64,000 nt of DNA. Origin: Pseudobdellovibrionaceae bacterium. Its GTDB lineage: Bacteria; Bdellovibrionota; Bdellovibrionia; Bdellovibrionales; Bdellovibrionaceae. Shown here one piece after another: positions 16,641 to 25,171 of the stretch. How positions within the stretch are numbered: the first letter of the stretch is position 1; each line of letters begins with the position of its first letter. Where the stretch lies: contig JAHBUS010000004.1 in assembly GCA_019637955.1 (NCBI GenBank), forward strand, positions 186,001 through 250,000, given 5' to 3'. The notes below the pieces were generated by a model. That model did not search any database and was not told the origin of the DNA. It saw nothing but the letters and a program-made list of their open reading frames with translations. The position numbers were made by a program, and so were the translations under genes.

Positions 16641-17579
16641 ATGACCAAGATTTCAAATGAGCCTGTTCACACCCTGCACTTGATCGCCAACCCCAAATCC
16701 GGAAAAGGGTTGGGCGCGGCCCTTCCCGATCTGGCCCGGCGCCTCTGCCAAGAGCGCGGGGTTAAATTTATCCTGCATGAAATTTCAGAGCCGGGCTCCC
16801 TCGACGAAAAAGGCGAGACCGCACTGAAGCAGGCCACGAAAGATGGCGGGATCGTGGTGGCCGCGGGCGGTGACGGCACGATCCGCTCGGTGGCGGCGAA
16901 GCTTCGCGGCCAAGATGTTCGATTCGGCGTGATTCCCATCGGCACCTTTAATTTCTTCGCGCGCAACCATCGAATTCCCGAAGACCCCGAGGCGGCTCTC
17001 CAGATCGCGCTGGACGGGCGGTCAAAAGCCGTTCGGCTGGGCGAAATCAATGGTCACATCTTTTTAATCAACGCGAGCTTAGGTCTCTATGCCAAAGCGA
17101 TTCGCGACCGCGAACACCGCACCAGCCGTTGGGGCCGCAACCGGATCATCGTGATCATCTCGACGATCATCAGCCTCATCGAAGGCCACCGGTCGCTCAA
17201 AGTTGATTTGGTCAGCGACACAGTTGCCAAATCCATCGCCACCCCCATGATTTTCATCGGGAACAACGCGCTCCAGTTGCGAAATCTCTCGCTCGATGTG
17301 GCCCATTGCATGAAAAAGGATCTCTTGGCCGTCGTCACCATGAAACCGCTGACGACTTGGGGCACCCTCAAGCTGATCTTCATGGGCATGGCCCGTTCGC
17401 TCGAGAAGCAGGAAGGGCTCGACAGCTTTTGTGTCGAAACCCTGACGATCAAAACGCGCAAGAAAACCCAAGTCGTTGCCCTTGATGGTGAGATGTTCAA
17501 AATGAATTCTCCGCTCGTCGTGACCGCCCAACCGGAAATTCTCAACCTGATCGTGCCGCCACCTGAGGAGACGGCATGA
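16641..17579 (+). CDS. Diacylglycerol/sphingosine kinase-like lipid kinase (YegS/DagK family)
   Basis: A 312-residue protein of the DAGK_cat family. The start of the fold is LHLIANPKSGKG, and the nucleotide/catalytic motif is VVAAGGDGTIRSVA near residue 76. Then come GVIPIGTFNFFARN, the beta-sandwich domain around INASLGLYAKAI, and the conserved VVALDGEMF near the C-terminus. Such cytosolic enzymes phosphorylate diacylglycerol or related lipids using ATP. I choose the ATG at 16641, just before the family sequence; GGAAGG lies immediately upstream at tight spacing. Its stop overlaps the start of the phosphoesterase gene by 4 bases, so the two are translationally coupled. Confidence 0.85.
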   Translation: MTKISNEPVHTLHLIANPKSGKGLGAALPDLARRLCQERGVKFILHEISEPGSLDEKGETALKQATKDGGIVVAAGGDGTIRSVAAKLRGQDVRFGVIPIGTFNFFARNHRIPEDPEAALQIALDGRSKAVRLGEINGHIFLINASLGLYAKAIRDREHRTSRWGRNRIIVIISTIISLIEGHRSLKVDLVSDTVAKSIATPMIFIGNNALQLRNLSLDVAHCMKKDLLAVVTMKPLTTWGTLKLIFMGMARSLEKQEGLDSFCVETLTIKTRKKTQVVALDGEMFKMNSPLVVTAQPEILNLIVPPPEETA

Positions 17580-18400
17580 AGGTGAGAGTCGCGCACATCT
17601 CCGATCCTCACTTCGGGACGGTTGAGCCCGATGTGCGCGCGGCCCTGCTCCAGTCGCTAAAATCCCTCGCACCCAGCGCGATCGTCGTGACCGGCGACAT
17701 CACTCAGCGCGCCCGTCTCCGTCAATTTCGAGACGCCCGCCGGTTCTTTCGCGAACTTGAGCCCATCCCCGTTCTTGTGGTTCCCGGCAACCACGACATT
17801 CCGCTCTTCAATATTTTCGGCCGTCTTTTGCATCCTTATTTTGGCTACCGACGCATCCTCAAAGGGCATCTTAAAAAGCGCCTACCCCTTGAAGGCGTCG
17901 AGATCTTTGGCTTGGCCTCCACGCGGCGCTACCGCCACGTGCAAGGCGAAATCGACTTGCGCGCGATGAAAAAGTTTCTTTCAAAGCATCCCGACAGGGC
18001 GCCGGTGCGGATCGTCGGCCTTCACCACCCGCTCGACTGCCCGAAACGCGTGGATGAGAAGAACATCCTCCGCGGAGCCGATGGCATGATGGCGGCCTTG
18101 TCGAATCAACAGGTGGATCTGGTGCTTGGCGGTCATATCCATGACCCTCTCGTTTCGCTCTCTAGCGCCCGTTATCCCGGCATCGAGAAACCCTTGATCA
18201 TCTCTGTCGCCGGGACCTGCCTGTCTTGGCGAACCCGCGCTGATGCGCCCAACTCCTTCCATCTGATCGACATCCTCCCCACGGGAGAGACTCCGCAAAT
18301 CCAAATCCAGCGGCTCGACTACATCGATCGGGTTTCCTTTGAGAGCATCGAGTGTCATCAGTTTGTCCGCCAACCTGGAATCGGCTGGAACCGAGTTTAA
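17576..18400 (+). CDS. Calcineurin-like metallophosphoesterase
   Basis: A 274-residue protein with the whole set of metallophosphoesterase motifs: Asp10/His12 (AHISDPHFG), Asp41 (VVTGDIT), Asn72-His73 (VPGNHDIP), the His pair in GLHHPLD, and GGHIHDP. These bind two metal ions and hydrolyse phosphate mono- or diesters, for example cyclic nucleotides, nucleotide-lipids such as UDP-diacylglucosamine, or phosphodiester lipids. The overlap with the lipid kinase gene (ATGA at 17576-17579) suggests a joint role in lipid or nucleotide-lipid turnover, which is inference. No signal peptide is seen, so it is cytosolic. Confidence 0.88.
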   Translation: MKVRVAHISDPHFGTVEPDVRAALLQSLKSLAPSAIVVTGDITQRARLRQFRDARRFFRELEPIPVLVVPGNHDIPLFNIFGRLLHPYFGYRRILKGHLKKRLPLEGVEIFGLASTRRYRHVQGEIDLRAMKKFLSKHPDRAPVRIVGLHHPLDCPKRVDEKNILRGADGMMAALSNQQVDLVLGGHIHDPLVSLSSARYPGIEKPLIISVAGTCLSWRTRADAPNSFHLIDILPTGETPQIQIQRLDYIDRVSFESIECHQFVRQPGIGWNRV

Positions 18401-18576
18401 CCGGCCACAGGTTTTGTCTTTTTTTCCCTAAAATCGAGCGCAACGACCATTCTCGGCCCTCGCCTGCGGTCCCCATTTGAGTTGGGATTCTTTAGATTTC
18501 TTAACCATTCACTTCTTGGAAATTGAAGTCTTTACCCTCACTTGCCGCACCACGGTAAAAATCATTTACACATAGC

Positions 18577-18605
18577 ATCAAGACCGCTAATCCCTGCTCG
18601 TTCTC
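18577..18605 (+). promoter_or_regulatory. Weak candidate sigma70 promoter ahead of the exported dikinase operon
   Basis: Within the 240-base gap before the YkuD-like gene, TTTACA and TAATCC are separated by 17 bases (roughly 18566-18594), about 45 bases upstream of the start codon. The -10 hexamer is imperfect. No terminator hairpin or other structured element is evident in the gap. Confidence 0.25.
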
Positions 18606-18640
18606 ATTCATGAACCCCTTTTTATAGGAAGGCCCCTCAC

Positions 18641-20434
18641 ATGAAATTGAAGCGTGCATTCAATCTCGCCCTCGTGCTTTTGATCTGCTCGTCGGCGTCC
18701 ATCGCGCAAAGCCCGCGTATCGAAACCGTTGAAGACTACAACAAGCTCCTGCCTCACTGGGGCGTTAGCTGGTCTCCCGGTGCGAAATCGATCAACGGTT
18801 ACCACCAGACCTTCTACACCGGCTTCGCGATGCGCAGCGAATCTCCCGAGCGCATCCACGTTCGCACCTCGCGCGGCAATCAAACCCGCGTGTCGGTCAT
18901 CCTCGACGAACAGACCGTTGGCGATTATCTCTTCGATCTCGCCAAGCGCTATTCGTTCTATAAAAAGATGACCACGGGTTCAAAACCCCAATTGGATATC
19001 AACCCGGCCAACTCGAAAGCTCTCCCCCAGCTCGCTTACTACAATCAGATCCTCGAGTCGCCCCGTTACGGAATTCTCGAGTACGTTGAGCGCGCAAACC
19101 AAGGCCGCGAAAGCCAAGAAGCGGTTTATAAAAAATCGCTCGAAACGCTGACGGCTTTGAATCCTGGCCGCGTGTTCCCCTTGCGCTTCGATCTGCGCGC
19201 CGAGTTCACGAAATGGAAAACGGAGATGCGCACGCTCACGGGTGGCGATGCCAGCCGCGTGATGAGTTCGCCCGCCGCCGTCGTGACCGCGATCAACGGT
19301 CTTGTTTTCGGCCGCGTGAACTACACCGAGAAGCCCTCGGCTCAAGTTTTGGCTCAGTTGCAAACGGCTTTGAACGCCGCTCTCCAAAATGCTCCGGACG
19401 AAGTTTTCGTTCCCGCGGCTCTTGAGCTGTTCAAATCGGTGACCGGTTCGAAATACCAAATCAAAGTTCTGAATGCTCAAGGTCAATTCGAGCCCGCACT
19501 CAAATGCGCAGGCACGGCTTGTACGCTGACTTATACCGAGTTCACGACCATCTACCCCACCGGTTCGATGGAAGCGACGACTTCGGATGAGTACGGCAAC
19601 CGCATCAACTCGTTCGCGACTCCCGGCCTCTGGCAGTTCCTGTCTCGCGGCGGCAAACACGATATCGACAACATCCGCAACGAACCCTACTACGGTTGGG
19701 CTCCGAAAATGGATTTCGAAGCGATCGGCAACGGCTTCCACAACCCTGCGGTTCGCTTCTGGGATCCCAGCAAAGCGCTGAAAACAGCTTTGGGCATCAA
19801 TCCCGGCCACAACACCCTGTGGGCGGTTAAGCGTGGCGGCGTCTCGCACGGCTGCTTGCGCGTTCCCCTCGGCCACTTGTGGGAAATGCGTCAGATCTTC
19901 CCCGTCGAGAACGAAAAAGCGACGAAGATCATGTTCTTCGGTAACAACTCGCAAGATTTCGACGTCTACGACATCAACGGTGACGGACAACTCGAAGTCA
20001 TGGGCGTTCAATACCTGATCTCTTACGGCCTTCAAGGTGCCGACGGTCTGGCTCGCCGTGAAGGTTCGGGCTTTGAAGTCAACGAAGGCCGCAAGCTCGA
20101 TTTCTACACAAACCTGTACGGAGCTCGTAACGTCTTCCGCGTTGAGAACAACGGTGTTTACACGTTCCAATCTCCCCGCATCTCGTTCCCCTCGTACCTG
20201 GATCTGAAGCGCAAAGGCGTCACGGCACGTCCTAAACTTCAAGGCGACTACCCCTTGTACGAACAGGCTTACGAAAAAGACAAAGTTCAGTTCTACGCCG
20301 TCGGCGACATGAACGAGACCAACAAGCGCGTCGTTCGCCTCATGGGCCGAATCAAAGGCTGCGCTCCCACTTCGAACAAACAAGAGTGCGGTGAAGCCGC
20401 GTTCGACCAAGAAGCGAAAGGACTCGTTCGATGA
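18641..20434 (+). CDS. Exported YkuD-type L,D-transpeptidase-like protein
   Basis: A 597-residue protein with a signal peptide (LALVLLICSSASIAQ). Residues about 300-420 contain the L,D-transpeptidase signature: GVSHGCLRVP with the nucleophile Cys405 and SHGC at 402-405, and upstream histidines at 367 and 390 as candidates for the catalytic His. L,D-transpeptidases form or exchange 3-3 crosslinks in peptidoglycan, or attach proteins to it. The N-terminal 300 residues (DYNKLLPHWGVSWSPGAK, FRTLTGGD) match nothing I know. A segment near residue 445, DINGDGQLEV, looks like an EF-hand calcium loop. The start has AGGAAGG. It overlaps the next gene by 4 bases and is the first of three exported proteins. 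Confidence 0.75.
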   Translation: MKLKRAFNLALVLLICSSASIAQSPRIETVEDYNKLLPHWGVSWSPGAKSINGYHQTFYTGFAMRSESPERIHVRTSRGNQTRVSVILDEQTVGDYLFDLAKRYSFYKKMTTGSKPQLDINPANSKALPQLAYYNQILESPRYGILEYVERANQGRESQEAVYKKSLETLTALNPGRVFPLRFDLRAEFTKWKTEMRTLTGGDASRVMSSPAAVVTAINGLVFGRVNYTEKPSAQVLAQLQTALNAALQNAPDEVFVPAALELFKSVTGSKYQIKVLNAQGQFEPALKCAGTACTLTYTEFTTIYPTGSMEATTSDEYGNRINSFATPGLWQFLSRGGKHDIDNIRNEPYYGWAPKMDFEAIGNGFHNPAVRFWDPSKALKTALGINPGHNTLWAVKRGGVSHGCLRVPLGHLWEMRQIFPVENEKATKIMFFGNNSQDFDVYDINGDGQLEVMGVQYLISYGLQGADGLARREGSGFEVNEGRKLDFYTNLYGARNVFRVENNGVYTFQSPRISFPSYLDLKRKGVTARPKLQGDYPLYEQAYEKDKVQFYAVGDMNETNKRVVRLMGRIKGCAPTSNKQECGEAAFDQEAKGLVR

Positions 20435-21801
20435 AATCCTTGATCACGCTGGCCCTCGGCCTTGTTTTGTCGGTCGCCGCGCAGGCGGACCTCAAAGCTT
20501 CATTCAAGAAAATGGACTCGAACCGCAAGGGTCCCTTCACGGTGAACTACTTGCAAGGATCGCGCAGCCGCGTGATCGTGACGGACGGCTCGGCTTCGGG
20601 AACGTTCCAGTTCCAAGCCGCGTTCCGTAACGAAATCGGTCAAGAGCTCGCGACCCAGTACGACTTCTACGTCGCGAACCTCTTTACCACCAACTATTAC
20701 GAGTTGATGGGCGAGTACGTTTACGGCGACGCTTACAGCAGCCACGACATCGACCACAATGCGATGCTCGCCGCCGCTCCTCGCGCCGCTAAGAAAGCCG
20801 GCTCGATGGTCCGTCACTGGGTTCTCGAGAAACATTATGTTCAGAACTTTCCGAACACCAAAATCGCGCAGGCTTTTAAGCTGCGCGGAATCGGCGGATC
20901 CGAGTTCGAACAGGCTTACGCTCCTTATTTCTTTAACTTTTACATGACCACGTTGACCGAAGACTTCCAGTTCTTGCCGGTTTACTTGCTCGCCAAGAGC
21001 AGCCCGATCGCCGCCTCGAATTCGCTCGAGCGCGCCCGGGTGGTCGTGAATCAGATCTACGAAGGTCTGCTGGCCAGATTCGGCCAAGACCAAACGGTCG
21101 TTCGCCGCATGTACCAAATCCGCAACGTGATTCACAATCAGCTCTCGCAAGAGGTTGTTGCGCAAATCGACAGCTTCCACCGTGAGTTCCCCTGGTACCG
21201 GCAAGAAAGCTCGGATCTGGATGAAGTTCGCAGCATCGTCGTGGCTTACTACAGCGTCAGCGCCAAGAAAGTCTCGGAATTCGCGAAGAAAATTGGCGCC
21301 AACGATATCGTGGCGCAAGCCGATGCCATGGCTAAAAATGGCTCTTCACCCGACAGCATCTTGGCTCTTTCGAGCATGATCGCCAACCTGCGCACGGCGG
21401 TTGCGACCAGCGCGGTTCCGGCGGCTCAAAAATCGGACGCCCTGCTCGTGATCTTGACGGCCAATCAGTATCTCAACAAAGAGATCCTGAACATGTCGTC
21501 GGTTTCATCGAAGAGCGTGATCAAAGCCATCGTGAACCTGATCTACGTCGAAGGCTTCCTGATCAAAGACAACTGGCAGTACTTCACCGGTGAAGTTGAT
21601 AGCGCCGCCGACGTGGTGGCCGCGGGTGCCTTGTTCGCCGATATCGCCGATATCGCGAATGACACTCTCGCGCAGGCTTTCAACCCTTCGCTCGGTCAGT
21701 GGCTCTCGGTTGAGCCCAAAATGCAGTATTTCGTTGATAATACGATCAAATCATCGGCCCTTAACACCGCTTCCGTTATCGGAAAGAAAATTAAGAAGTA
21801 G
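20431..21801 (+). CDS. Exported protein of unknown function
   Basis: A 456-residue protein with a signal peptide (SLITLALGLVLSVAAQADL, cut after AQA). After an N-terminal beta-rich stretch (FTVNYLQGSRSRVIVTDG) the rest looks almost fully alpha-helical (LERARVVVNQIYEGLLARFG, VAQADAMAKNG, VIKAIVNLIYVEGFLI). A segment SSHDIDHNAM near residue 109 has clustered His and Asp that could bind metal. I do not recognise the family. It is tightly coupled: its start overlaps the YkuD-like gene (ATGA), and the dikinase-like gene begins 6 bases after its stop. A role as partner or substrate adaptor of those two periplasmic proteins is inference. Confidence 0.75.
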   Translation: MKSLITLALGLVLSVAAQADLKASFKKMDSNRKGPFTVNYLQGSRSRVIVTDGSASGTFQFQAAFRNEIGQELATQYDFYVANLFTTNYYELMGEYVYGDAYSSHDIDHNAMLAAAPRAAKKAGSMVRHWVLEKHYVQNFPNTKIAQAFKLRGIGGSEFEQAYAPYFFNFYMTTLTEDFQFLPVYLLAKSSPIAASNSLERARVVVNQIYEGLLARFGQDQTVVRRMYQIRNVIHNQLSQEVVAQIDSFHREFPWYRQESSDLDEVRSIVVAYYSVSAKKVSEFAKKIGANDIVAQADAMAKNGSSPDSILALSSMIANLRTAVATSAVPAAQKSDALLVILTANQYLNKEILNMSSVSSKSVIKAIVNLIYVEGFLIKDNWQYFTGEVDSAADVVAAGALFADIADIANDTLAQAFNPSLGQWLSVEPKMQYFVDNTIKSSALNTASVIGKKIKK

Positions 21802-21807
21802 GACTCT

Positions 21808-23355
21808 ATGAAACAAATCTTAGCTTCCCTCGCGATTCTCGTTTTTTCGCAGCTCGCCTTGGCGCAAGCCAAAGTCATGAACCCCGGCGAAGCCGTGGGT
21901 CAGTTGGTGATGCTCTCGGCGACCGACGTCACCACCGAGACTCCCAAGTACAAATCCTTGAGCCCGCTCTCGATCCCCTTGTTCGCGGAACTTCCGCTGG
22001 ACATGTCGGTCGTAGCCGGCGCGATCACATTGAAACAGCAAACGCTGCTCTCGCACGTTCAGCTGAAATCACGTGCCCGCAAAACGCCGAATCTCGACAT
22101 TTCGGCCCTCGAAGGCGGCGCGCAAAATCCCTTGCTCGCTCCTTTTAAAGACGGCGATTGGGTTCACATGATTCTGGGGGCCGACGGTTCGATCTCGATC
22201 AAGCCCTCAACCGAAGCTGAAGCAACGGCTTACTACCAAAGCAAGCGCACGGAGCCCGTTCAACTCGAGTCGGATGTTCGCGAATCGCGCATCCGCCCTC
22301 ACGCCGAACTTGGTTCGCCTGACTTCATCACCGTTGGATCAAAAGCCGCTAACTACGCAGAAATGGCGCGTGTTTTGAATACCGCTGATCGCACGGTTGT
22401 CCGCACCGGATACGGAATTCCGTTCTACTATTACGAAGAGTTTATCAATTCGAATCCCAAGATCAAATCGATGATCGATTCGATCCTGCGTGATCCGCTC
22501 ATGAATAAAGTCGCGAAAGTGTCGTACCGAGAAGCGAAACTCAAAGCCCTCCAAGAGGCCATGCTGAGCCCAGAAGCCGCCGTTAACGAGAAGCTCGTGG
22601 ATGAACTCATCGGCTACTTCGAGACCTTCCGTTCGAAAGGCCTGCCCCGCAACATGAAACTGCGCAGCTCGACAAACTCGGAAGATCTTCCGAATTTCAA
22701 TGGCGCCGGTCTTTACTCGTCGGAATCTTACAAGCCCGCGAAAAAGGGCAAAGAAAAAGACATGGCCAAAAAACGTGAGAGCCTCAAAGAAGCCCTCAAA
22801 ACCGTTTGGGCTTCGGTTTGGAATCTCCGCGCTTACGACGAGCGCAACTACTTCCAAATTCCCCACGCTCAAGTGAAAATGGGCATGCAAGTGAACCCCT
22901 CGTTCGGCGACGAAGGCGCGGACGGCGTGGTCGTGACCAAGAACGTTTCGAAAGATCCCCGCTTCCCGCAAGCCGGCGTCTACATCGAAGTTCACCGCGG
23001 GAGCGAGTACAGCGTGACCAATCCCGTTCCCGGAATCAAACCCGAGAAAATCTTGGTTCTCTTCAACGAATCCAATCCTCTCGACACGTCGGCGTACCAA
23101 ATTCAAGTTTTGCAGCGCTCGAACGTGGCTGATGACACGCGCACGATTCTTCCCACCGACAACCCGAATCCCGTGTTGACCGATGCGGAAATCAAAGATC
23201 TCACCTACCAAGTGATGAAAACGCACGTGCACATGCACAAAGTTTTGGATCCGAAAAACCCGAATTTCTCGCTCGATCTCGAGTTCAAAATCGATTCTGA
23301 GGACACCGGTTCACGTCAAGTTTATGTGAAACAAGCCCGGCCTTACATCGACTAA
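21808..23355 (+). CDS. Exported PEP-synthase/glucan-dikinase-like protein (swivel domain plus PPDK_N ATP-grasp)
   Basis: A 515-residue protein with a clear signal peptide (ILASLAILVFSQLALAQAK). Residues about 60-105 resemble the phosphohistidine swivel domain (TLLSHVQLKSRARKTPNLD, candidate His83). Residues 170-515 match the PPDK N-terminal ATP-grasp domain: VGSKAANYAEM, LRSSTNSEDLPNFNGAGLYS (Arg286, Glu292), VWASVWNLRAYDERNY, LDLEF (Asp490, Glu492) and VKQARPYID (Gln509, Arg511). The residues that bind ATP in PPDK and glucan water dikinase are all kept. Such enzymes normally act in the cytosol, so export is striking. The PEP-binding TIM barrel is absent. Substrate and phosphate donor are unknown. 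Confidence 0.75.
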   Translation: MKQILASLAILVFSQLALAQAKVMNPGEAVGQLVMLSATDVTTETPKYKSLSPLSIPLFAELPLDMSVVAGAITLKQQTLLSHVQLKSRARKTPNLDISALEGGAQNPLLAPFKDGDWVHMILGADGSISIKPSTEAEATAYYQSKRTEPVQLESDVRESRIRPHAELGSPDFITVGSKAANYAEMARVLNTADRTVVRTGYGIPFYYYEEFINSNPKIKSMIDSILRDPLMNKVAKVSYREAKLKALQEAMLSPEAAVNEKLVDELIGYFETFRSKGLPRNMKLRSSTNSEDLPNFNGAGLYSSESYKPAKKGKEKDMAKKRESLKEALKTVWASVWNLRAYDERNYFQIPHAQVKMGMQVNPSFGDEGADGVVVTKNVSKDPRFPQAGVYIEVHRGSEYSVTNPVPGIKPEKILVLFNESNPLDTSAYQIQVLQRSNVADDTRTILPTDNPNPVLTDAEIKDLTYQVMKTHVHMHKVLDPKNPNFSLDLEFKIDSEDTGSRQVYVKQARPYID

Positions 23356-23388
23356 GATTAACGATTTTTTAGACTCAAGTGAAAGACT

Positions 23389-23425
23389 AGGCCTGCCCAT
23401 TGTCTGGGCAGGCCTTGTTGCTTTT
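23389..23425 (+). terminator. Rho-independent terminator of the exported dikinase operon
   Basis: An 11-bp perfect stem, 23389-23399 (AGGCCTGCCCA) with 23405-23415 (TGGGCAGGCCT), a 5-base loop and a T-rich tail (TTGTTGCTTTT). Confidence 0.85.
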
Positions 23426-23501
23426 GGGGCCCGCCTGTAAAGTGTGAAGAGAAACTAACAATCGAATAGTCCCGTCAACCTTTGCTCATGGAGGAGCTCA
23501 G

Positions 23502-24449
23502 ATGACTCGAACCACCGTTGTTCGCAATGGCATGGCCGCGCTTTGCCTTTTGTTCGTCGCCCAGACCTCATGGTCGGCGATGCCCACCAACCCCGTTTCG
23601 GACCGTGAATTCACGATCCTTCCCAATGGAAAAGACCTCAGAACCATCAGCGTGAGCGGCGAGCGTCTTTCGCTTTCGCGCGGAACCGGACAGACCTTCG
23701 GCTCGTCGGCGAAAGCCGCCTATCAAAAACTAAAAGCGGATTCGAAAGCAGATCCCAATCACAAAGTTCACTGGGTCTTGATGGACCTGGACGGCGGCCG
23801 CGTGCTCGATCAAAGCGCCAATGCCGACAAACGCCTTTTCGGGGCTTCGTCGTCGAAGATCTTCGTGGGCGCGGGTCTTTTGGACAAACAAGCCGGCGCG
23901 CTCTCGAGTTCGCAGCTGCAACTGATGTCGGACATGCTGGTCGTGTCGTCGAACACCGCTTGGACGAATCTGCAGAGCCAAGTCGGTGATGGCAACTCGG
24001 ACAAGGGACGCGAACGCGTTTACGGATTCACTCAGCGAATGGGTTACGAACAAACGCGAGGTTTTCAAGGGTACTGGGGCAGCATGCACGGCAACGAGCT
24101 CACCGCGATGGAGACCGCCGAATTTCTGCACGACACGTACATGGGGAACTACCCGGGCGCCGAGACCCTGTGGAAACTCATGCACGCCTGCCGCACCGGC
24201 GCGAGCCGGGGCCGCAAGTACATGCCCTCCTCTCTCTACGTGGGCGGCAAGACGGGCACCTACGACGGTTCAACCGAGAATCCCGAGACCGGCAAGAACT
24301 ACAACGTGGCCATTCGCAACCACGTGTTGATCTTCAACGTCTTGGGCCGTCAGTACGGTCTGGTTGTTTTGGCCAACACCGGCTCCGACGAATCGGCGGC
24401 GCTGCTCGCGGGTGGACTGCTGCGTGAGTACACCGGATTTGCAGATTGA
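23502..24449 (+). CDS. Exported serine hydrolase (class A beta-lactamase / penicillin-binding fold)
   Basis: A 315-residue protein with a signal peptide (ALCLLFVAQTSWSA). Three active-site motifs of the beta-lactamase/transpeptidase superfamily are visible: Ser-x-x-Lys in GASSSKIFV, Ser-x-Asn in VVSSNTAW, and Lys-Thr-Gly in VGGKTGTYDGS. The class A omega-loop Glu is not obvious, so an actual beta-lactamase is less likely than a wall-directed carboxypeptidase or esterase. It acts in the periplasm or outside. The start has GGAGG and lies downstream of the terminator at 23389, so it is a separate unit from the YkuD/dikinase operon. Both, however, point to peptidoglycan metabolism. Confidence 0.8.
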   Translation: MTRTTVVRNGMAALCLLFVAQTSWSAMPTNPVSDREFTILPNGKDLRTISVSGERLSLSRGTGQTFGSSAKAAYQKLKADSKADPNHKVHWVLMDLDGGRVLDQSANADKRLFGASSSKIFVGAGLLDKQAGALSSSQLQLMSDMLVVSSNTAWTNLQSQVGDGNSDKGRERVYGFTQRMGYEQTRGFQGYWGSMHGNELTAMETAEFLHDTYMGNYPGAETLWKLMHACRTGASRGRKYMPSSLYVGGKTGTYDGSTENPETGKNYNVAIRNHVLIFNVLGRQYGLVVLANTGSDESAALLAGGLLREYTGFAD

Positions 24450-24620
24450 TTATTTTTGCGAGTTCATGAACCAGAGGTCCATAAAGGTGGACGGGCGCGG
24501 CGACCACAGGCCCGTCACCGGGGCGATGATCTCGATATAGAGAAGCATCGCGAGAAGAATCAGGAAGACGCTCTTATAAACCACCGGCGTTCGCCCGAAG
24601 CTGGCGAGTTTCTTGATCAT
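24450..24620 (-). CDS. Small single-pass membrane protein at the end of the molybdenum hydroxylase operon
   Basis: A 56-residue protein with one membrane helix (SVFLILLAMLLYIEIIAPV) and a short C-terminal tail rich in Trp and Met (TFMDLWFMNSQ). I pick the ATG at 24620 because it overlaps the cytochrome gene stop (ATGA). It is the seventh gene of the IorA/IorB cassette. It may anchor the cytochrome or enzyme complex at the membrane; that is inference. No family recognised. Confidence 0.6.
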   Translation of the reverse strand: MIKKLASFGRTPVVYKSVFLILLAMLLYIEIIAPVTGLWSPRPSTFMDLWFMNSQK

Positions 24621-25171
24621 GGGCACTCCGCGCCGGTGCCCACCCACTCGGCGATGATTTTACCGAACTGTTCTTGCGTTCCCGGCACGGGTTCACGGCC
24701 CGCGCCCGGGTTCCATCCCCAGGCGACCAACTCGTCGTGAGCGTTGTGCTCAATGAATTTTTCCATCGTCATCCCATGGTTCTTTTTGGGATCTTTCAAA
24801 GCTTGGCAAAGCTCGCGAAGCGAGAGGCCTTGCCAGCCCATGCTCTTGGGCGCCAGCGCCCATTTCGGCGCGCCCGGAACTCCGGAGTGATGGTTGTTCT
24901 CGGTTCCGTGACAGGCCGTGCATCGCATGCCGAGATTCCCTTTGTCGTCTTTTCCACGCTGAACGTTCATGATGTGTTCGTGCATGTCCATGCCTTGAGT
25001 GGGACGATCACCCGCCGGGTGGCAGTTCATGCAGCGAGGATGCTGAAAAACTTTGGCGGCTTCTTTGAAAAGCTCCACCGAACGTTTGACTTGAGCTTCG
25101 TCTTTGCCGGCCGATTGAACCGATGACCACGACAGCAACAGGGCACCGATGACCCATACGGATTTTCTCAT
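24617..25171 (-). CDS. Periplasmic diheme cytochrome c
   Basis: A 184-residue protein with a signal peptide (SVWVIGALLLSWSSVQSAG). It has two c-type haem motifs, CMNCH at 47-51 and CTACH at 84-88. A Met-rich region between them (GMDMHEHIM) and His91-95 could supply axial ligands. It fits the role of electron acceptor for the periplasmic molybdenum hydroxylase encoded by the same operon; IorAB-type enzymes typically pass electrons to cytochrome c. The ATG at 25171 overlaps the SufU stop (ATGA); an upstream in-frame extension to 25225 would overlap SufU coding sequence. Confidence 0.8.
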   Translation of the reverse strand: MRKSVWVIGALLLSWSSVQSAGKDEAQVKRSVELFKEAAKVFQHPRCMNCHPAGDRPTQGMDMHEHIMNVQRGKDDKGNLGMRCTACHGTENNHHSGVPGAPKWALAPKSMGWQGLSLRELCQALKDPKKNHGMTMEKFIEHNAHDELVAWGWNPGAGREPVPGTQEQFGKIIAEWVGTGAECP

